DNA of 64,000 nucleotides from CAVZYN01 sp963779515 (GTDB lineage: Bacteria > Pseudomonadota > Alphaproteobacteria > Rhizobiales > Hyphomicrobiaceae), in the NCBI GenBank assembly GCA_963779515.1, contig CAVZYN010000001.1, positions 992,001 to 1,056,000 of the forward strand. Reading direction: 5' to 3'. Numbering within the stretch: the stretch's first letter is position 1; every line of letters begins with the position of its first letter. The position numbers were made by a program, and so were the translations under genes. The notes beneath the pieces are model-generated. The model saw nothing but the letters and a program-made list of their open reading frames with translations, did not search any database and had not been told where the DNA came from. Below are positions 1 through 8,052 of this stretch, piece by piece.

Positions 1-83
1 AGGCCATAAACTCGCAGCGGTCGTCATTCAGCATCGCGGCGCGATCGTCCCCAAATCAGCGACGGCGGCGGCACTTTGAGCGC

Positions 84-734
84 TCACGCAGCGGTGCTTT
101 TGAGGCCGGCCGCAGCCGTCGCCAGCCGCGTGATTCCGGCCCAATCACCCACGGCAACAAGCGTGGCCGGCGCGACCCACGATCCACCAACACAGACGAC
201 GTTCGGACAGGCAAGAAACGCGGACGCATTGGCGGCATTCACGCCGCCCGTCGGACAGAATGAGATCGCCGCCAGTGGACTGGCCAGCGCCTTCAACGCC
301 GCGACGCCGCCGGCTTGCTCGGCAGGAAAGAACTTCTGAAACGCGTATCCGGCCTCCAAGAGGCGCATTGCTTCAGACGCCGTCGCGGCCCCGGGCAACA
401 GTGGCTGGTCCCACCGCGCCGCCGCGTCGATCAGTTTCTGCGTGACGCCGGGCGACACCAGGAAGCGCGCTCCCTCCGCGATCGCCGCAGCCCCCTGCTC
501 CGCCGTCAGAACCGTTCCCGCGCCAACCAGTGCCCCCGGCACATGCCGCGCGATATCGCCCAGCGCCTGCAGCGCGTCGGGCGTGCGCAGTGTGATTTCC
601 AGCGCTGTCAATCCGCCGGCCACCAGCGCGCGGGCCAGCGGGACTGCGTCGGCGCGCTTGTCGATGGTCAAGACCGGAACAACCGCGATTGAACGAAGAC
701 CGTCGCGAAGCTTTGCATTGAGGTCGTTTTGCAT
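84..734 (-). CDS. eda: KDPG/KHG aldolase (2-dehydro-3-deoxyphosphogluconate aldolase)
   Basis: A 216-residue class I aldolase. It is expected to split 2-keto-3-deoxy-6-phosphogluconate into pyruvate and glyceraldehyde-3-phosphate in the cytoplasmic Entner-Doudoroff pathway. The Schiff-base lysine lies in the motif QKFFPAE (K134), the catalytic glutamate in EITLRT (E46), and the phosphate-binding PTGG is at about 161-164. Length matches the family. The ATG at 734 was chosen over upstream in-frame starts because the family begins just there. It lies 23 bp downstream of cutA on the same strand and may be cotranscribed with it. No edd or zwf is adjacent; the IlvD/Edd-family gene at 31.6 kb is distant. 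Confidence 0.9.
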   Translation of the reverse strand: MQNDLNAKLRDGLRSIAVVPVLTIDKRADAVPLARALVAGGLTALEITLRTPDALQALGDIARHVPGALVGAGTVLTAEQGAAAIAEGARFLVSPGVTQKLIDAAARWDQPLLPGAATASEAMRLLEAGYAFQKFFPAEQAGGVAALKALASPLAAISFCPTGGVNAANASAFLACPNVVCVGGSWVAPATLVAVGDWAGITRLATAAAGLKSTAA

Positions 735-757
735 GATCCAGTTTCCCTTCACTCCAC

Positions 758-1093
758 TCACGACGTAGCGCGCGTCTCGGCGATGATCCACGCTGCAAAC
801 GCATCGCTCGCGGCCGTGACGTCGAGCACGAGCAGCGCCGGCGTTTCATAAGGATGATGCGCCTTGATTGCCGCCATGACATCATCCTTGAGCCCGGCAC
901 GCGTCTTCACCAAGACGGCGCATTCAATGCCGCGTTCGCGCCGGCCCTGCCACATATAGTGGGAGATCATCCCCGGCAACACGTTGACGCACGCAGCCAG
1001 CCTCTGGTCGAGCAGCACGGCGCCAAGTTGCTCCGCCACTTCCGGCGTCGGCGTTGTGGTGTAGATGAGAATGGGCTTGTCGTTTTCCGGCAC
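758..1093 (-). CDS. cutA: CutA1 divalent-cation tolerance protein
   Basis: A 111-residue protein of the trimeric CutA1 family, linked to copper/divalent-cation tolerance; its biochemical role is unsettled. Family hallmarks are visible: the IYTTTP strand near the N terminus, the segment LAACVNVLPGMISHYMWQG, VLVKTRAG, and HPYETPALLVLDV near the C terminus. The frame stays open far upstream, but homology begins at about VPENDKPIL. A GTG at 1093 there is preceded by GGAGG with 9 nt spacing, so that start was chosen. The gene is divergent from nadK, 54 bp away, and upstream of eda. Confidence 0.85.
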   Translation of the reverse strand: MPENDKPILIYTTTPTPEVAEQLGAVLLDQRLAACVNVLPGMISHYMWQGRRERGIECAVLVKTRAGLKDDVMAAIKAHHPYETPALLVLDVTAASDAFAAWIIAETRATS

Positions 1094-1147
1094 TTGGGCA
1101 AGCCTCCGCACATCGCTTTCAGCCCGTTCACGAGCAGCGCCGCCACC

Positions 1148-1930
1148 ATGGCAAAATCCGAGAAGAAATTCGAGCGTCTCGCCTTTGTTGCAAGCGAGGT
1201 CCCGGCCGCCCAGGAGGCGCTGGAACGGCTGACCAAGGCCTACGGCAATTCCGATCCCAAATCCGCGGAGGCGATCGTCGCGCTCGGTGGTGACGGCTTC
1301 ATGCTGGAGACCCTGCGCCGCTTCATGCACGACCGCATCCCGATCTATGGGATGAATCGTGGTTCGGTCGGCTTCCTGATGAATGCCTACAAGGAATCCG
1401 ACCTCAAGCGCCGTCTGCAACGTGCCGAGATCAACCAGATCCATCCCTTGGCGATGCAGGCCTGGGACATGAAGGGCAAACACCACACCGGCCTCGCCAT
1501 CAACGAGGTCTCGCTGCTGCGCCAGACGCATCAGGCCGCAAAGCTGCAGATCTCGATCGACGGCAAGGTGCGGCTCGAGGAGCTGATCGCCGACGGCGCC
1601 TTGGTCGCGACCCCGGCTGGGTCCACCGCCTACAATCTCTCGGCGCACGGGCCGATTTTACCGATCAACGCCGCCTTGCTGGCATTGACGCCTTTGAGCG
1701 CGTTCCGTCCACGGCGCTGGCGCGGCGCGTTGCTGCCGAACGAAGCGCAGATCCGCATCGATGTCATCGATCCCGAGAAGCGCCCCGTCTCGGCGACAGC
1801 CGACAGCACCGAGACCCGCAAAGTCGTGCGTGTCGAAGTCGCCCTCGACCGCACCATCGAACTCTTCATGATGTTCGACCGCGGCCACAGCTTGGACGAG
1901 CGGATCTTGTCGGAGCAGTTCCGGTATTGA
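1148..1930 (+). CDS. nadK: NAD kinase
   Basis: A 260-residue NAD kinase that phosphorylates NAD to NADP in the cytoplasm. The diacylglycerol-kinase-like GGDG motif lies at residues 47-50 (VALGGDGFMLETLR). The second signature, LIADGALVATPAGSTAYNLSA, and the C-terminal DRGHSLDERIL are present. Length matches alphaproteobacterial NadK. The ATG at 1148 was chosen because sequence further upstream (antisense to cutA) is not NadK-like. The ribosome-binding site is weak. It is divergent from cutA. Confidence 0.92.
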   Translation: MAKSEKKFERLAFVASEVPAAQEALERLTKAYGNSDPKSAEAIVALGGDGFMLETLRRFMHDRIPIYGMNRGSVGFLMNAYKESDLKRRLQRAEINQIHPLAMQAWDMKGKHHTGLAINEVSLLRQTHQAAKLQISIDGKVRLEELIADGALVATPAGSTAYNLSAHGPILPINAALLALTPLSAFRPRRWRGALLPNEAQIRIDVIDPEKRPVSATADSTETRKVVRVEVALDRTIELFMMFDRGHSLDERILSEQFRY

Positions 1931-2108
1931 TGAAACGTGCCGCCGCGCTATTGCGCAAGATCGCGACTTGAATCGCCGCGCACGGCGACGCATGAGCCCA
2001 ATCGGCCCTGAAACTTTTTCGTTTCGGCTGCGTAACTCAAGACGTCTCGCCCATGCGAGAGGTGAGGCAATCACAGTCACTCGAGCCCTTCCTTCAAAGG
2101 AGCATCAG

Positions 2109-2372
2109 ATGCGTACACACATGCTGATCGCCGCCATCACGGCGCTCTTCGTTTCGGTGTCGGACGCCGAGGCCGTACCCAACGCCGGATTGATGACCGC
2201 GGCAGAGCAACGAGACGCGCGGGTGAGCCTGCTTCAGCCCGTGGCGTATGGACACCGGTATTATTCGCACCGGTATTACGACCGCCCGCACTACTCTTAC
2301 GGCTGGAATCGTAAGCCCTGGTACGGCCGCAGCTACGGCTACTGGGCGCCGCGGCACCGCTGGTACTACTGA
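2109..2372 (+). CDS. small exported Tyr/His/Arg-rich protein, unknown function
   Basis: An 87-residue protein with a signal-peptide-like N terminus (hydrophobic stretch LIAAITALFVSVSD, then AEA). Its C-terminal half is rich in tyrosine, histidine, arginine, glycine and tryptophan (YYSHRYYDRPHYSYGWN and similar). AAGGAG 8-9 bp before the ATG at 2109 supports the start. Small exported proteins of this composition are frequent in Hyphomicrobiales but have no assigned function. It lies alone between nadK and the convergent rpsD. I do not recognise a specific family. Confidence 0.65.
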   Translation: MRTHMLIAAITALFVSVSDAEAVPNAGLMTAAEQRDARVSLLQPVAYGHRYYSHRYYDRPHYSYGWNRKPWYGRSYGYWAPRHRWYY

Positions 2373-2382
2373 GAACGCCAAC

Positions 2383-2411
2383 AAAAAAACGCCGGCTCGC
2401 GGGAGCCGGCG
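2383..2411 (-). terminator. rho-independent terminator after rpsD
   Basis: Read on the minus strand, a 9-bp GC-only stem (CGCCGGCTC / GAGCCGGCG, 2403-2411 with 2390-2398) with a 4-nt loop is followed by seven T (A tract 2383-2389 on the plus strand). It sits 30 bp past the rpsD stop. Confidence 0.88.
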
Positions 2412-2440
2412 CTTGATGTCTTGCGGTTCGGAACGATCGC

Positions 2441-3058
2441 TTAGCGCGAGTAGAACTCGACCACCAGGTTCGGTTCCATCTGCACCGGGAACGGCACGTC
2501 GGCAAGCGCCGGCACGCGCGTCATCTTCGCGGTCATCTTCGAGTGATCGGCCTCGACGTAGTCGGGCACATCGCGCTCGCTGCTCTTGATGCCTTCCAGC
2601 ACCAGCGGCAATTGCTTCGCCTTTTCCTTGAGCGCGATCTCGTCGCCGACCTTCACGCGATAGCTCGGGATGGTGACGCGGCGGCCGTTTACCGTCACGT
2701 GGCCGTGGCTGACCATCTGGCGCGCCGAGAACACGGTCGGCACGAATTTCGCGCGATAGACGATCGCATCGAGGCGGCGCTCCAAGAGGCCGATCAGGTG
2801 CTCGGAGGTCGAGCCCTTCATCTGCGCGGCTTCCTGATAAATACGGTTGAACTGGCGTTCGCCGATGTTGGCGTAGTAGCCCTTCAGCTTCTGCTTGGCC
2901 TTGAGCTGTTGGCCGTAATCGCTGGTTTTGCCTGCACGCCGTTCGCCATGCTGGCCAGGGCGGCTTTCACGCTTGTTGAGTGGGCTCTTCGACCGGCCCC
3001 AAATGTTCTGGCTGAGGCGGCGGTCAATCTTATGCTTGGCGCGGATGCGCTTAGTCAT
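2441..3058 (-). CDS. rpsD: 30S ribosomal protein S4
   Basis: A 205-residue primary 16S rRNA-binding protein of the small subunit. N-terminal S4 region MTKRIRAKHKIDRRLSQNIW, then the S4 RNA-binding fold with LERRLDAIVYRAKFVPTVFSARQMVSHGHVTVNGRRV cut here into visible blocks LERRLDAIVYRA and QMVSHGHVTVNGRRV, ending in VEFYSR. The ATG at 3058 gives the exact family length; the longer in-frame extension is not S4-like. As in other Alphaproteobacteria it stands apart from the main ribosomal operons. A strong terminator follows. Confidence 0.97.
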   Translation of the reverse strand: MTKRIRAKHKIDRRLSQNIWGRSKSPLNKRESRPGQHGERRAGKTSDYGQQLKAKQKLKGYYANIGERQFNRIYQEAAQMKGSTSEHLIGLLERRLDAIVYRAKFVPTVFSARQMVSHGHVTVNGRRVTIPSYRVKVGDEIALKEKAKQLPLVLEGIKSSERDVPDYVEADHSKMTAKMTRVPALADVPFPVQMEPNLVVEFYSR

Positions 3059-3253
3059 GACGGTCTCCGTCTTTCGATATCCACGGGGTCTTGGGCTCTC
3101 TCCTCTGCCAAAACCCGTTGTGGGCTCGGCCGACAGGCCGCAGGCGCGGCCACGAAAGCACAAAAGAAACGCGGGCCGTTTCGGGCCCGCGCAGCGTCTT
3201 ATAGGCATTTCTGGCACGCCGTCAACGCCCGCCAGATGGGCCCGCCAGATGGG

Positions 3254-3922
3254 TCAGTTCTTCTTGATGGACCCTGTCGCCCCAGCCGGGACGACGGCCT
3301 GAGCCGCCGCAGGCGCTGGCGCCGCCGCGGGGGCCGCCACGGCCGCAGGAGCGGCCGGTCCGGCATTCTGGTAGGCGGTGATGTAATCCCTGATGCGCTT
3401 CAGATCGGCCTCCGGGCAAGGCCCGGAGCGCGAGGGTTTTTGACGCGTGACGACGGTCTTGCCGTCTTCACCGGTCTGGGTGATCTCCACCTGACCCGAG
3501 CGCGCCATGACGATGTAAAGATGCAGCGAGCGCATGAACAGGAGCTGCTGATCCGTCCACTTCTTTTCCGCCTCCTTGCGCAGCATCATGGTGCGAAAGT
3601 TCGCCGTCTGCTCTTCCGTCAGGCCGCAAAGTTGGGCTTCCGCCGACCACCAGCCCGCCTGGATCACATCCCGGGCGACGTCGAATGGCACCATGACGTC
3701 CTTGCGCTTCGATTTGTCGACCGTAATGGTCTTGCCGCCATCGGGCGGCGTGAACGTGTTGGGCGTCAGCTCCCAACCAAAATCCATGTATTTCTTGACG
3801 GCTTCGTCCGATAAGCCTTTGTTTTGCTGCGCCAATGCGCCACCCGCGAGGACGAGCGACGCTGCCGCCCAGCCCGCCGCGATACTCAGCGGCCAGCGCC
3901 GCTTGATGAACCCGCTGCTCAT
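3254..3922 (-). CDS. conserved exported protein of unknown function
   Basis: A 222-residue protein with an N-terminal signal peptide (RRWPLSIAAGWAAASLVLAGGALAQ, cleavage after ALAQ likely, residues about 8-32). A mostly helical central domain follows (AQLCGLTEEQTANFRTMM, with one cysteine; a second cysteine in SGPCPEADLKRIRDY). The C-terminal tail is low-complexity Ala/Pro rich and ends in GSIKKN. Exported proteins of this layout occur in Hyphomicrobiales without a known role. It lies between rpsD and the RNA methyltransferase on the same strand, with gaps too large to prove an operon. Confidence 0.65.
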   Translation of the reverse strand: MSSGFIKRRWPLSIAAGWAAASLVLAGGALAQQNKGLSDEAVKKYMDFGWELTPNTFTPPDGGKTITVDKSKRKDVMVPFDVARDVIQAGWWSAEAQLCGLTEEQTANFRTMMLRKEAEKKWTDQQLLFMRSLHLYIVMARSGQVEITQTGEDGKTVVTRQKPSRSGPCPEADLKRIRDYITAYQNAGPAAPAAVAAPAAAPAPAAAQAVVPAGATGSIKKN

Positions 3923-4027
3923 ATCTCGCCCCTTTTAAAACTGTCCACGGCGCAACACGCCCTTTCAAGGCGTTTCCCCGTCGGCCGGATCCCACGCGGG
4001 CATCGCTCGGCGGAAATCACGGCAAAC

Positions 4028-5281
4028 TTATGGCAGCTTCCGCCCTGGACCCTTGCCGTACACAAGGGCCTTTACAATTCCTCGCAAGGTGCGGACTTCT
4101 TGCTCCGTCGCTTCCATGCGCGTGAACATCGTACGCATGTTCTGGACCATCGTAGGGCGCTTATGCGGCGGATGCAGGAACCCCATTTTCTCGAGCTCGT
4201 CCTCGAGCTGGCCAAAGAACCCGAGCAGTTGGTCCTTGGTCGCGGGCGCAGCACCTCGCCCCAGCGCGCCTGATTCGACCGCGGTCTCGTAGGTGGTGAC
4301 GCGGCCAAGCGTGCCGCCGCCCGATTGCTTCATCCACTCATAGGACAGGAGCAGCACGGCCTGCGCCAGATTGAGCGACGCGAAATTGGTGTTGACCGGC
4401 GCCATCACGATCGCATCCGCGATCGCGATCTCATCCTGCTCGAGCCCGGTCCGTTCCGCCCCGAACAGCACCCCGACGCGCTGCCCCGCACCGAGACGCT
4501 TGCGCATTTCGGCGACGGCCTGTTCGGGCGTCAGCACCGGCTTGGCGAGATTGCGCTGCCGTGCCGTCGTCGCAACGAGCCAGTTGAGGCCGCCAAGGCC
4601 CTCGGCAAGCGACGGATAGGCCGTCGCCGCATCGACGATGAAATCGGCACCAGCGGCGGCAATCCGCGCCTTGTCGTTCGGCCAGCCGTCGCGAGGCGTG
4701 ATCAGCCGCATCTCTTCGAGCCCGAAATTCGCCATGGCGCGCGCCGCGGCGCCGATGTTGTCCGCCAACTGTGGGCGCACCAGGATAACCGCCGGCTGCG
4801 GTCCCGCGTCGGCCATCGGCCCGGCCATCATCTTGATGTTCGGGCTGTCCTCTTTGATGATCTTGCGGATCACGCGCCGGGCGATGAACCACATTTCTTC
4901 GCCGGCCCACGACTTGGCGAGATCGTCGAGCGCGGCGACGTGCAGCGTTTTTTCGCCCGCGCCCGTCAACCGCACAGTGCCATCGCCAACGACGATCTCG
5001 CGGTGGCGAGCGACGAAGGCGTCGAACGTGGTGATGCCCTCCGCAGCCGTTCGGCGGCGGCAACCGGGACACGTGACATTGTCGGACGCGCACCGCTGCT
5101 CGGCGCAATAGGTGAGAACGGATGTCAACGTCTCGCGCGTGAGCCCAGGGATAGCGAGTTTGGACAGCCCTTCATCGACCGCCGCCGCATGCAGGGCCGC
5201 CAGAATCGACGAGATGGGTTGCCCCGGGACCCCAATGGTTGGCGCACCATCCTGGGCAATCACTTGAATCTGGTTCGGCAT
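4028..5281 (-). CDS. trmJ: TrmJ-type RNA methyltransferase with an N-terminal DUF433-like domain
   Basis: One uninterrupted 417-residue frame. Residues about 158-417 are a SPOUT methyltransferase of the TrmH/TrmJ family, which 2'-O-methylates tRNA position 32 using SAM. The knot motifs are clear: PAVILVRPQLADNIGAAARA, GVLFGAERTGLEQDEI and APVNTNFASLNLAQAV. Residues 11-62 resemble the DUF433 fold (PTIGVPGQPISSIL and LTRETLTSVLTYCAE). A four-cysteine cluster follows (C59, C64, C71, C74), possibly zinc-binding. An internal ATG at 4831 (residue 151) would give a 267-residue protein of usual TrmJ length, and AAAGAGGA lies about 15 nt upstream of it. The window therefore shows either a fusion or two genes sharing one frame. 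Confidence 0.8.
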   Translation of the reverse strand: MPNQIQVIAQDGAPTIGVPGQPISSILAALHAAAVDEGLSKLAIPGLTRETLTSVLTYCAEQRCASDNVTCPGCRRRTAAEGITTFDAFVARHREIVVGDGTVRLTGAGEKTLHVAALDDLAKSWAGEEMWFIARRVIRKIIKEDSPNIKMMAGPMADAGPQPAVILVRPQLADNIGAAARAMANFGLEEMRLITPRDGWPNDKARIAAAGADFIVDAATAYPSLAEGLGGLNWLVATTARQRNLAKPVLTPEQAVAEMRKRLGAGQRVGVLFGAERTGLEQDEIAIADAIVMAPVNTNFASLNLAQAVLLLSYEWMKQSGGGTLGRVTTYETAVESGALGRGAAPATKDQLLGFFGQLEDELEKMGFLHPPHKRPTMVQNMRTMFTRMEATEQEVRTLRGIVKALVYGKGPGRKLP

Positions 5282-5590
5282 GAGGGGTTTGCGGGTTCGG
5301 TCTCGATTTCAGCCGCTTATAGGGGGCCTGGTCCGCTTGCGCCACTTGCCCTCGCTCGCCTCGGGGGCTATCACGCCCTCGCTGGGTGCCGGGCATCGCG
5401 CGGACGCGCCTCTATCGTCATTTTACCGGCGGAATGCAGATGCTGAAGGCCCGGCGCCGAATTCCCCACGCTCGGATCACTGGTTGGCGGTCTCGGTACC
5501 GTGACAATTCGAATGAGGGTCGAGGGATGAACCCATCTGAACGGGTCGCTCCCGGGCCACTCCAACACGCGCGCGACAAGAGGTGCTATC
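5282..5590. other. intergenic region before monomeric icd
   Basis: 309 bp between divergent genes (trmJ leftward, icd rightward). I see no convincing coding frame, hairpin or tRNA. It should hold the promoters of both genes, but no clear -35/-10 pair stands out. Confidence 0.5.
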
Positions 5591-7813
5591 ATGTCAAAAC
5601 TCGAAATCATGTGGACGAAGGTCGACGAGGCCCCGGCGCTGGCGACCTATTCCCTGTTGCCGATTGTCAAGGCCTTCGTCGGTGCGGCGGGCGTATCAGT
5701 GAACCTGAAGGACATCTCGCTCGCCGGCCGCATCCTTGCCACGTTCCCAGAGAAGCTGACGCCGGCGCAACGCATCAACGACGAGCTGACCGAGCTCGGC
5801 GAGCTCACGCTGCGGCCCGAAGCCAACATCGTAAAGTTGCCGAACATCTCGGCCTCGATACCGCAGCTCAAAGGCGCCATCAAAGAACTGCAGGGCAAGG
5901 GCTACAGCATCCCGGATTATCCGGACAATCCGGCGACCGACGCCGAAAAAGACATCAAGGCGCGCTACGGAAAAGTCTTCGGCAGCGTCGTCAACCCGGT
6001 GCTGCGGGAAGGCAACTCCGATCGCCGTGCGGCTGGCGCTGTGAAAGCGTTTGCGCGCAAGCATCCGCACAAAATGGGCGCCTGGAGCAAGGATAGCAAA
6101 TCACACATCGCGGCCATGCCGAATGGCGACTACTACGGCTCTGAAATATCGACGACCGTCGCTGCGGCAACGAATGCGCGCATCGAGCTGGTGGATGCTG
6201 GCGGCAAAGTCACGGTGCTGAAGGCCAAGACACCCATCGAGTCCGGTGAGATCATCGACGCAGCCGTCATGAGCGCCAAGGCGCTGCGCAAGTTCTTTGC
6301 CGAGCAGATCGAGGACGCGAAGAAGCAAGGCGTGCTGTTCTCGCTGCACGTCAAGGCGACCATGATGAAGATCGCAGACCCCATCGTGTTCGGCCATGTC
6401 GTGTCCGTGTTCTTCGAAGACGTCGTCAAAAAGCACGACGCCACACTCAAGAAACTCGGCGTCAATCTCAACAACGGCTTCGGCGATCTGCTGGTGAAAA
6501 TCGAGACGCTGCCTGACGCCGAGAAGAAAGCGATCAAGGACGACATCGCGGCGGCGTACGCCAAGCGGCCGGCGCTCGCCATGGTCAACTCCGACAAAGG
6601 CATCACCGGCCTGCATGTGCCGAGCGACTTCATCGTCGATGCGTCGGTGCCCGCGATGATCCGCGAATCTGGCCGCATGTGGGGGCCCGACGGCAAGCTG
6701 CACGACACCAAGGCCGTGATCCCTGATCGCGCCTACGCGGGCCTGTTCCAGGTTGTCATCGACGATTGCAAGGCCCATGGCGCGTTCGATCCCAAGACCA
6801 TGGGCTCGGTGCCGAATGTCGGGTTGATGGCGCAGAAGGCGCAGGAATACGGCTCGCACGACAAGACGTTCGAGGTGGCGGCGAGCGGCAAGGTCCGCGT
6901 CGTCGCCGACGACGGAAAGGTGCTGCTTGAACGCCCGGTTGAAGCCGGCGATATTTTCCGCATGTGCGCGGTCAGGGACGTGCCGATCCAGGACTGGGTC
7001 AAGCTCGCGGTGCGCCGCGCGCGCCTCACCAACACGCCGGCGGTGTTCTGGCTCGACAAGAACCGCGCGCACGACGCACAGGTCATCGCCAAGGTCGAGC
7101 GCTACCTGAAAGACCACGACACCAAGGGGCTCGACATCCGCATCCTCGCACCGGTCGAGGCGATGAAAGTCTCGCTCGAGCGCATTCGCAAAGGCCAGGA
7201 TACGATCTCCGTCACCGGCAATGTCCTGCGCGACTATCTGACGGACTTGTTCCCGATCATGGAACTCGGCACCTCGGCCAAGATGCTGTCGATCGTTCCG
7301 TTGCTCGCGGGCGGTGGATTGTTCGAGACCGGTGCCGGCGGGTCGGCACCCAAGCACGTGGAGCAATTCCAGCAGGAAGGCTATCTGCGCTGGGACTCGC
7401 TCGGCGAGTTCCTCGCGCTCGGCGCCTCGCTCGAGCATCTGGCGCAGAGCCACAAGAACGCGAAGGCACAGGTGCTCGCCGATGCGCTCGACGATGCCAT
7501 CGGCAAGATCCTCGATCACAACCGCTCGCCCGCCCGCAAGGTCGGCGAGATCGACAACCGCGGCAGCCAATTCTATCTCGCGCTCTACTGGGCCGAGGCG
7601 CTCGCCGCGCAGACGAAGGACGCCGAGCTGCAGAAGCGTTTCAAGCCGCTGGCGGATGCGCTGACAAAGAACGAGGCCAAGATCAATGCCGAGTTGATCG
7701 GCGCCCAGGGCAAACCCGCCGACACCGGCGGCTACTACAAGCCCGACGATACCAAGACCTCGGCCGCCATGCGGCCAAGCGCGACGTTGAATGCGGCGTT
7801 GGCGGCACTCTGA
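5591..7813 (+). CDS. icd: monomeric NADP-dependent isocitrate dehydrogenase
   Basis: A 740-residue protein of the monomeric IDH family (usual length about 740). It decarboxylates isocitrate to 2-oxoglutarate in the TCA cycle with NADP. Recognisable blocks are KVDEAPALATYSLLPIV at the N terminus, VVNPVLREGNSDRRA, HPHKMGAWSKDSKSHIA, NGDYYGSE, DIRILAPVEAMKVSLERI cut here as ILAPVEAM, and DNRGSQFYLALYWAEALA. AGAGG precedes the ATG at 5591 by about 8 nt. The next gene is an unrelated dimeric IDH, so two non-homologous enzymes for one reaction lie side by side. A hairpin terminator lies between them, suggesting separate expression. Confidence 0.95.
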   Translation: MSKLEIMWTKVDEAPALATYSLLPIVKAFVGAAGVSVNLKDISLAGRILATFPEKLTPAQRINDELTELGELTLRPEANIVKLPNISASIPQLKGAIKELQGKGYSIPDYPDNPATDAEKDIKARYGKVFGSVVNPVLREGNSDRRAAGAVKAFARKHPHKMGAWSKDSKSHIAAMPNGDYYGSEISTTVAAATNARIELVDAGGKVTVLKAKTPIESGEIIDAAVMSAKALRKFFAEQIEDAKKQGVLFSLHVKATMMKIADPIVFGHVVSVFFEDVVKKHDATLKKLGVNLNNGFGDLLVKIETLPDAEKKAIKDDIAAAYAKRPALAMVNSDKGITGLHVPSDFIVDASVPAMIRESGRMWGPDGKLHDTKAVIPDRAYAGLFQVVIDDCKAHGAFDPKTMGSVPNVGLMAQKAQEYGSHDKTFEVAASGKVRVVADDGKVLLERPVEAGDIFRMCAVRDVPIQDWVKLAVRRARLTNTPAVFWLDKNRAHDAQVIAKVERYLKDHDTKGLDIRILAPVEAMKVSLERIRKGQDTISVTGNVLRDYLTDLFPIMELGTSAKMLSIVPLLAGGGLFETGAGGSAPKHVEQFQQEGYLRWDSLGEFLALGASLEHLAQSHKNAKAQVLADALDDAIGKILDHNRSPARKVGEIDNRGSQFYLALYWAEALAAQTKDAELQKRFKPLADALTKNEAKINAELIGAQGKPADTGGYYKPDDTKTSAAMRPSATLNAALAAL

Positions 7814-7840
7814 CGCGAAAGGCGGCGGCGATTTCATGAC

Positions 7841-7871
7841 CCGCTCGATGCCGATCGCGTCGAGCGGTTTT
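7841..7871 (+). terminator. rho-independent terminator after monomeric icd
   Basis: An 8-bp perfect stem CCGCTCGA / TCGAGCGG (7841-7848 with 7860-7867), an 11-nt loop, then TTTT. It lies 28 bp past the stop codon. Confidence 0.75.
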
Positions 7872-8052
7872 CAGCATGTGATGCGTCTCCGACGGAATAG
7901 GTCCGCCAGGGGCACGCACGTGCTTTCACAGCATCAACTGCGATGATATAGAGCAAAATGACTTGGGAGCATCGCTCAGCGAGCGCGCCGAGGTTTCGTC
8001 AGTATGACAGCCGTTGCCGATCCCGGTTCTTCACAAGGCGAGCTTTTCAAAC

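Noticed and set aside
6101..7837. 578-residue open frame antisense to the monomeric icd gene
   Set aside because: It mirrors the codon pattern of icd on the opposite strand, is rich in Arg/Val/Leu repeats without any family motif, and has no ribosome site. A typical shadow in GC-rich DNA.
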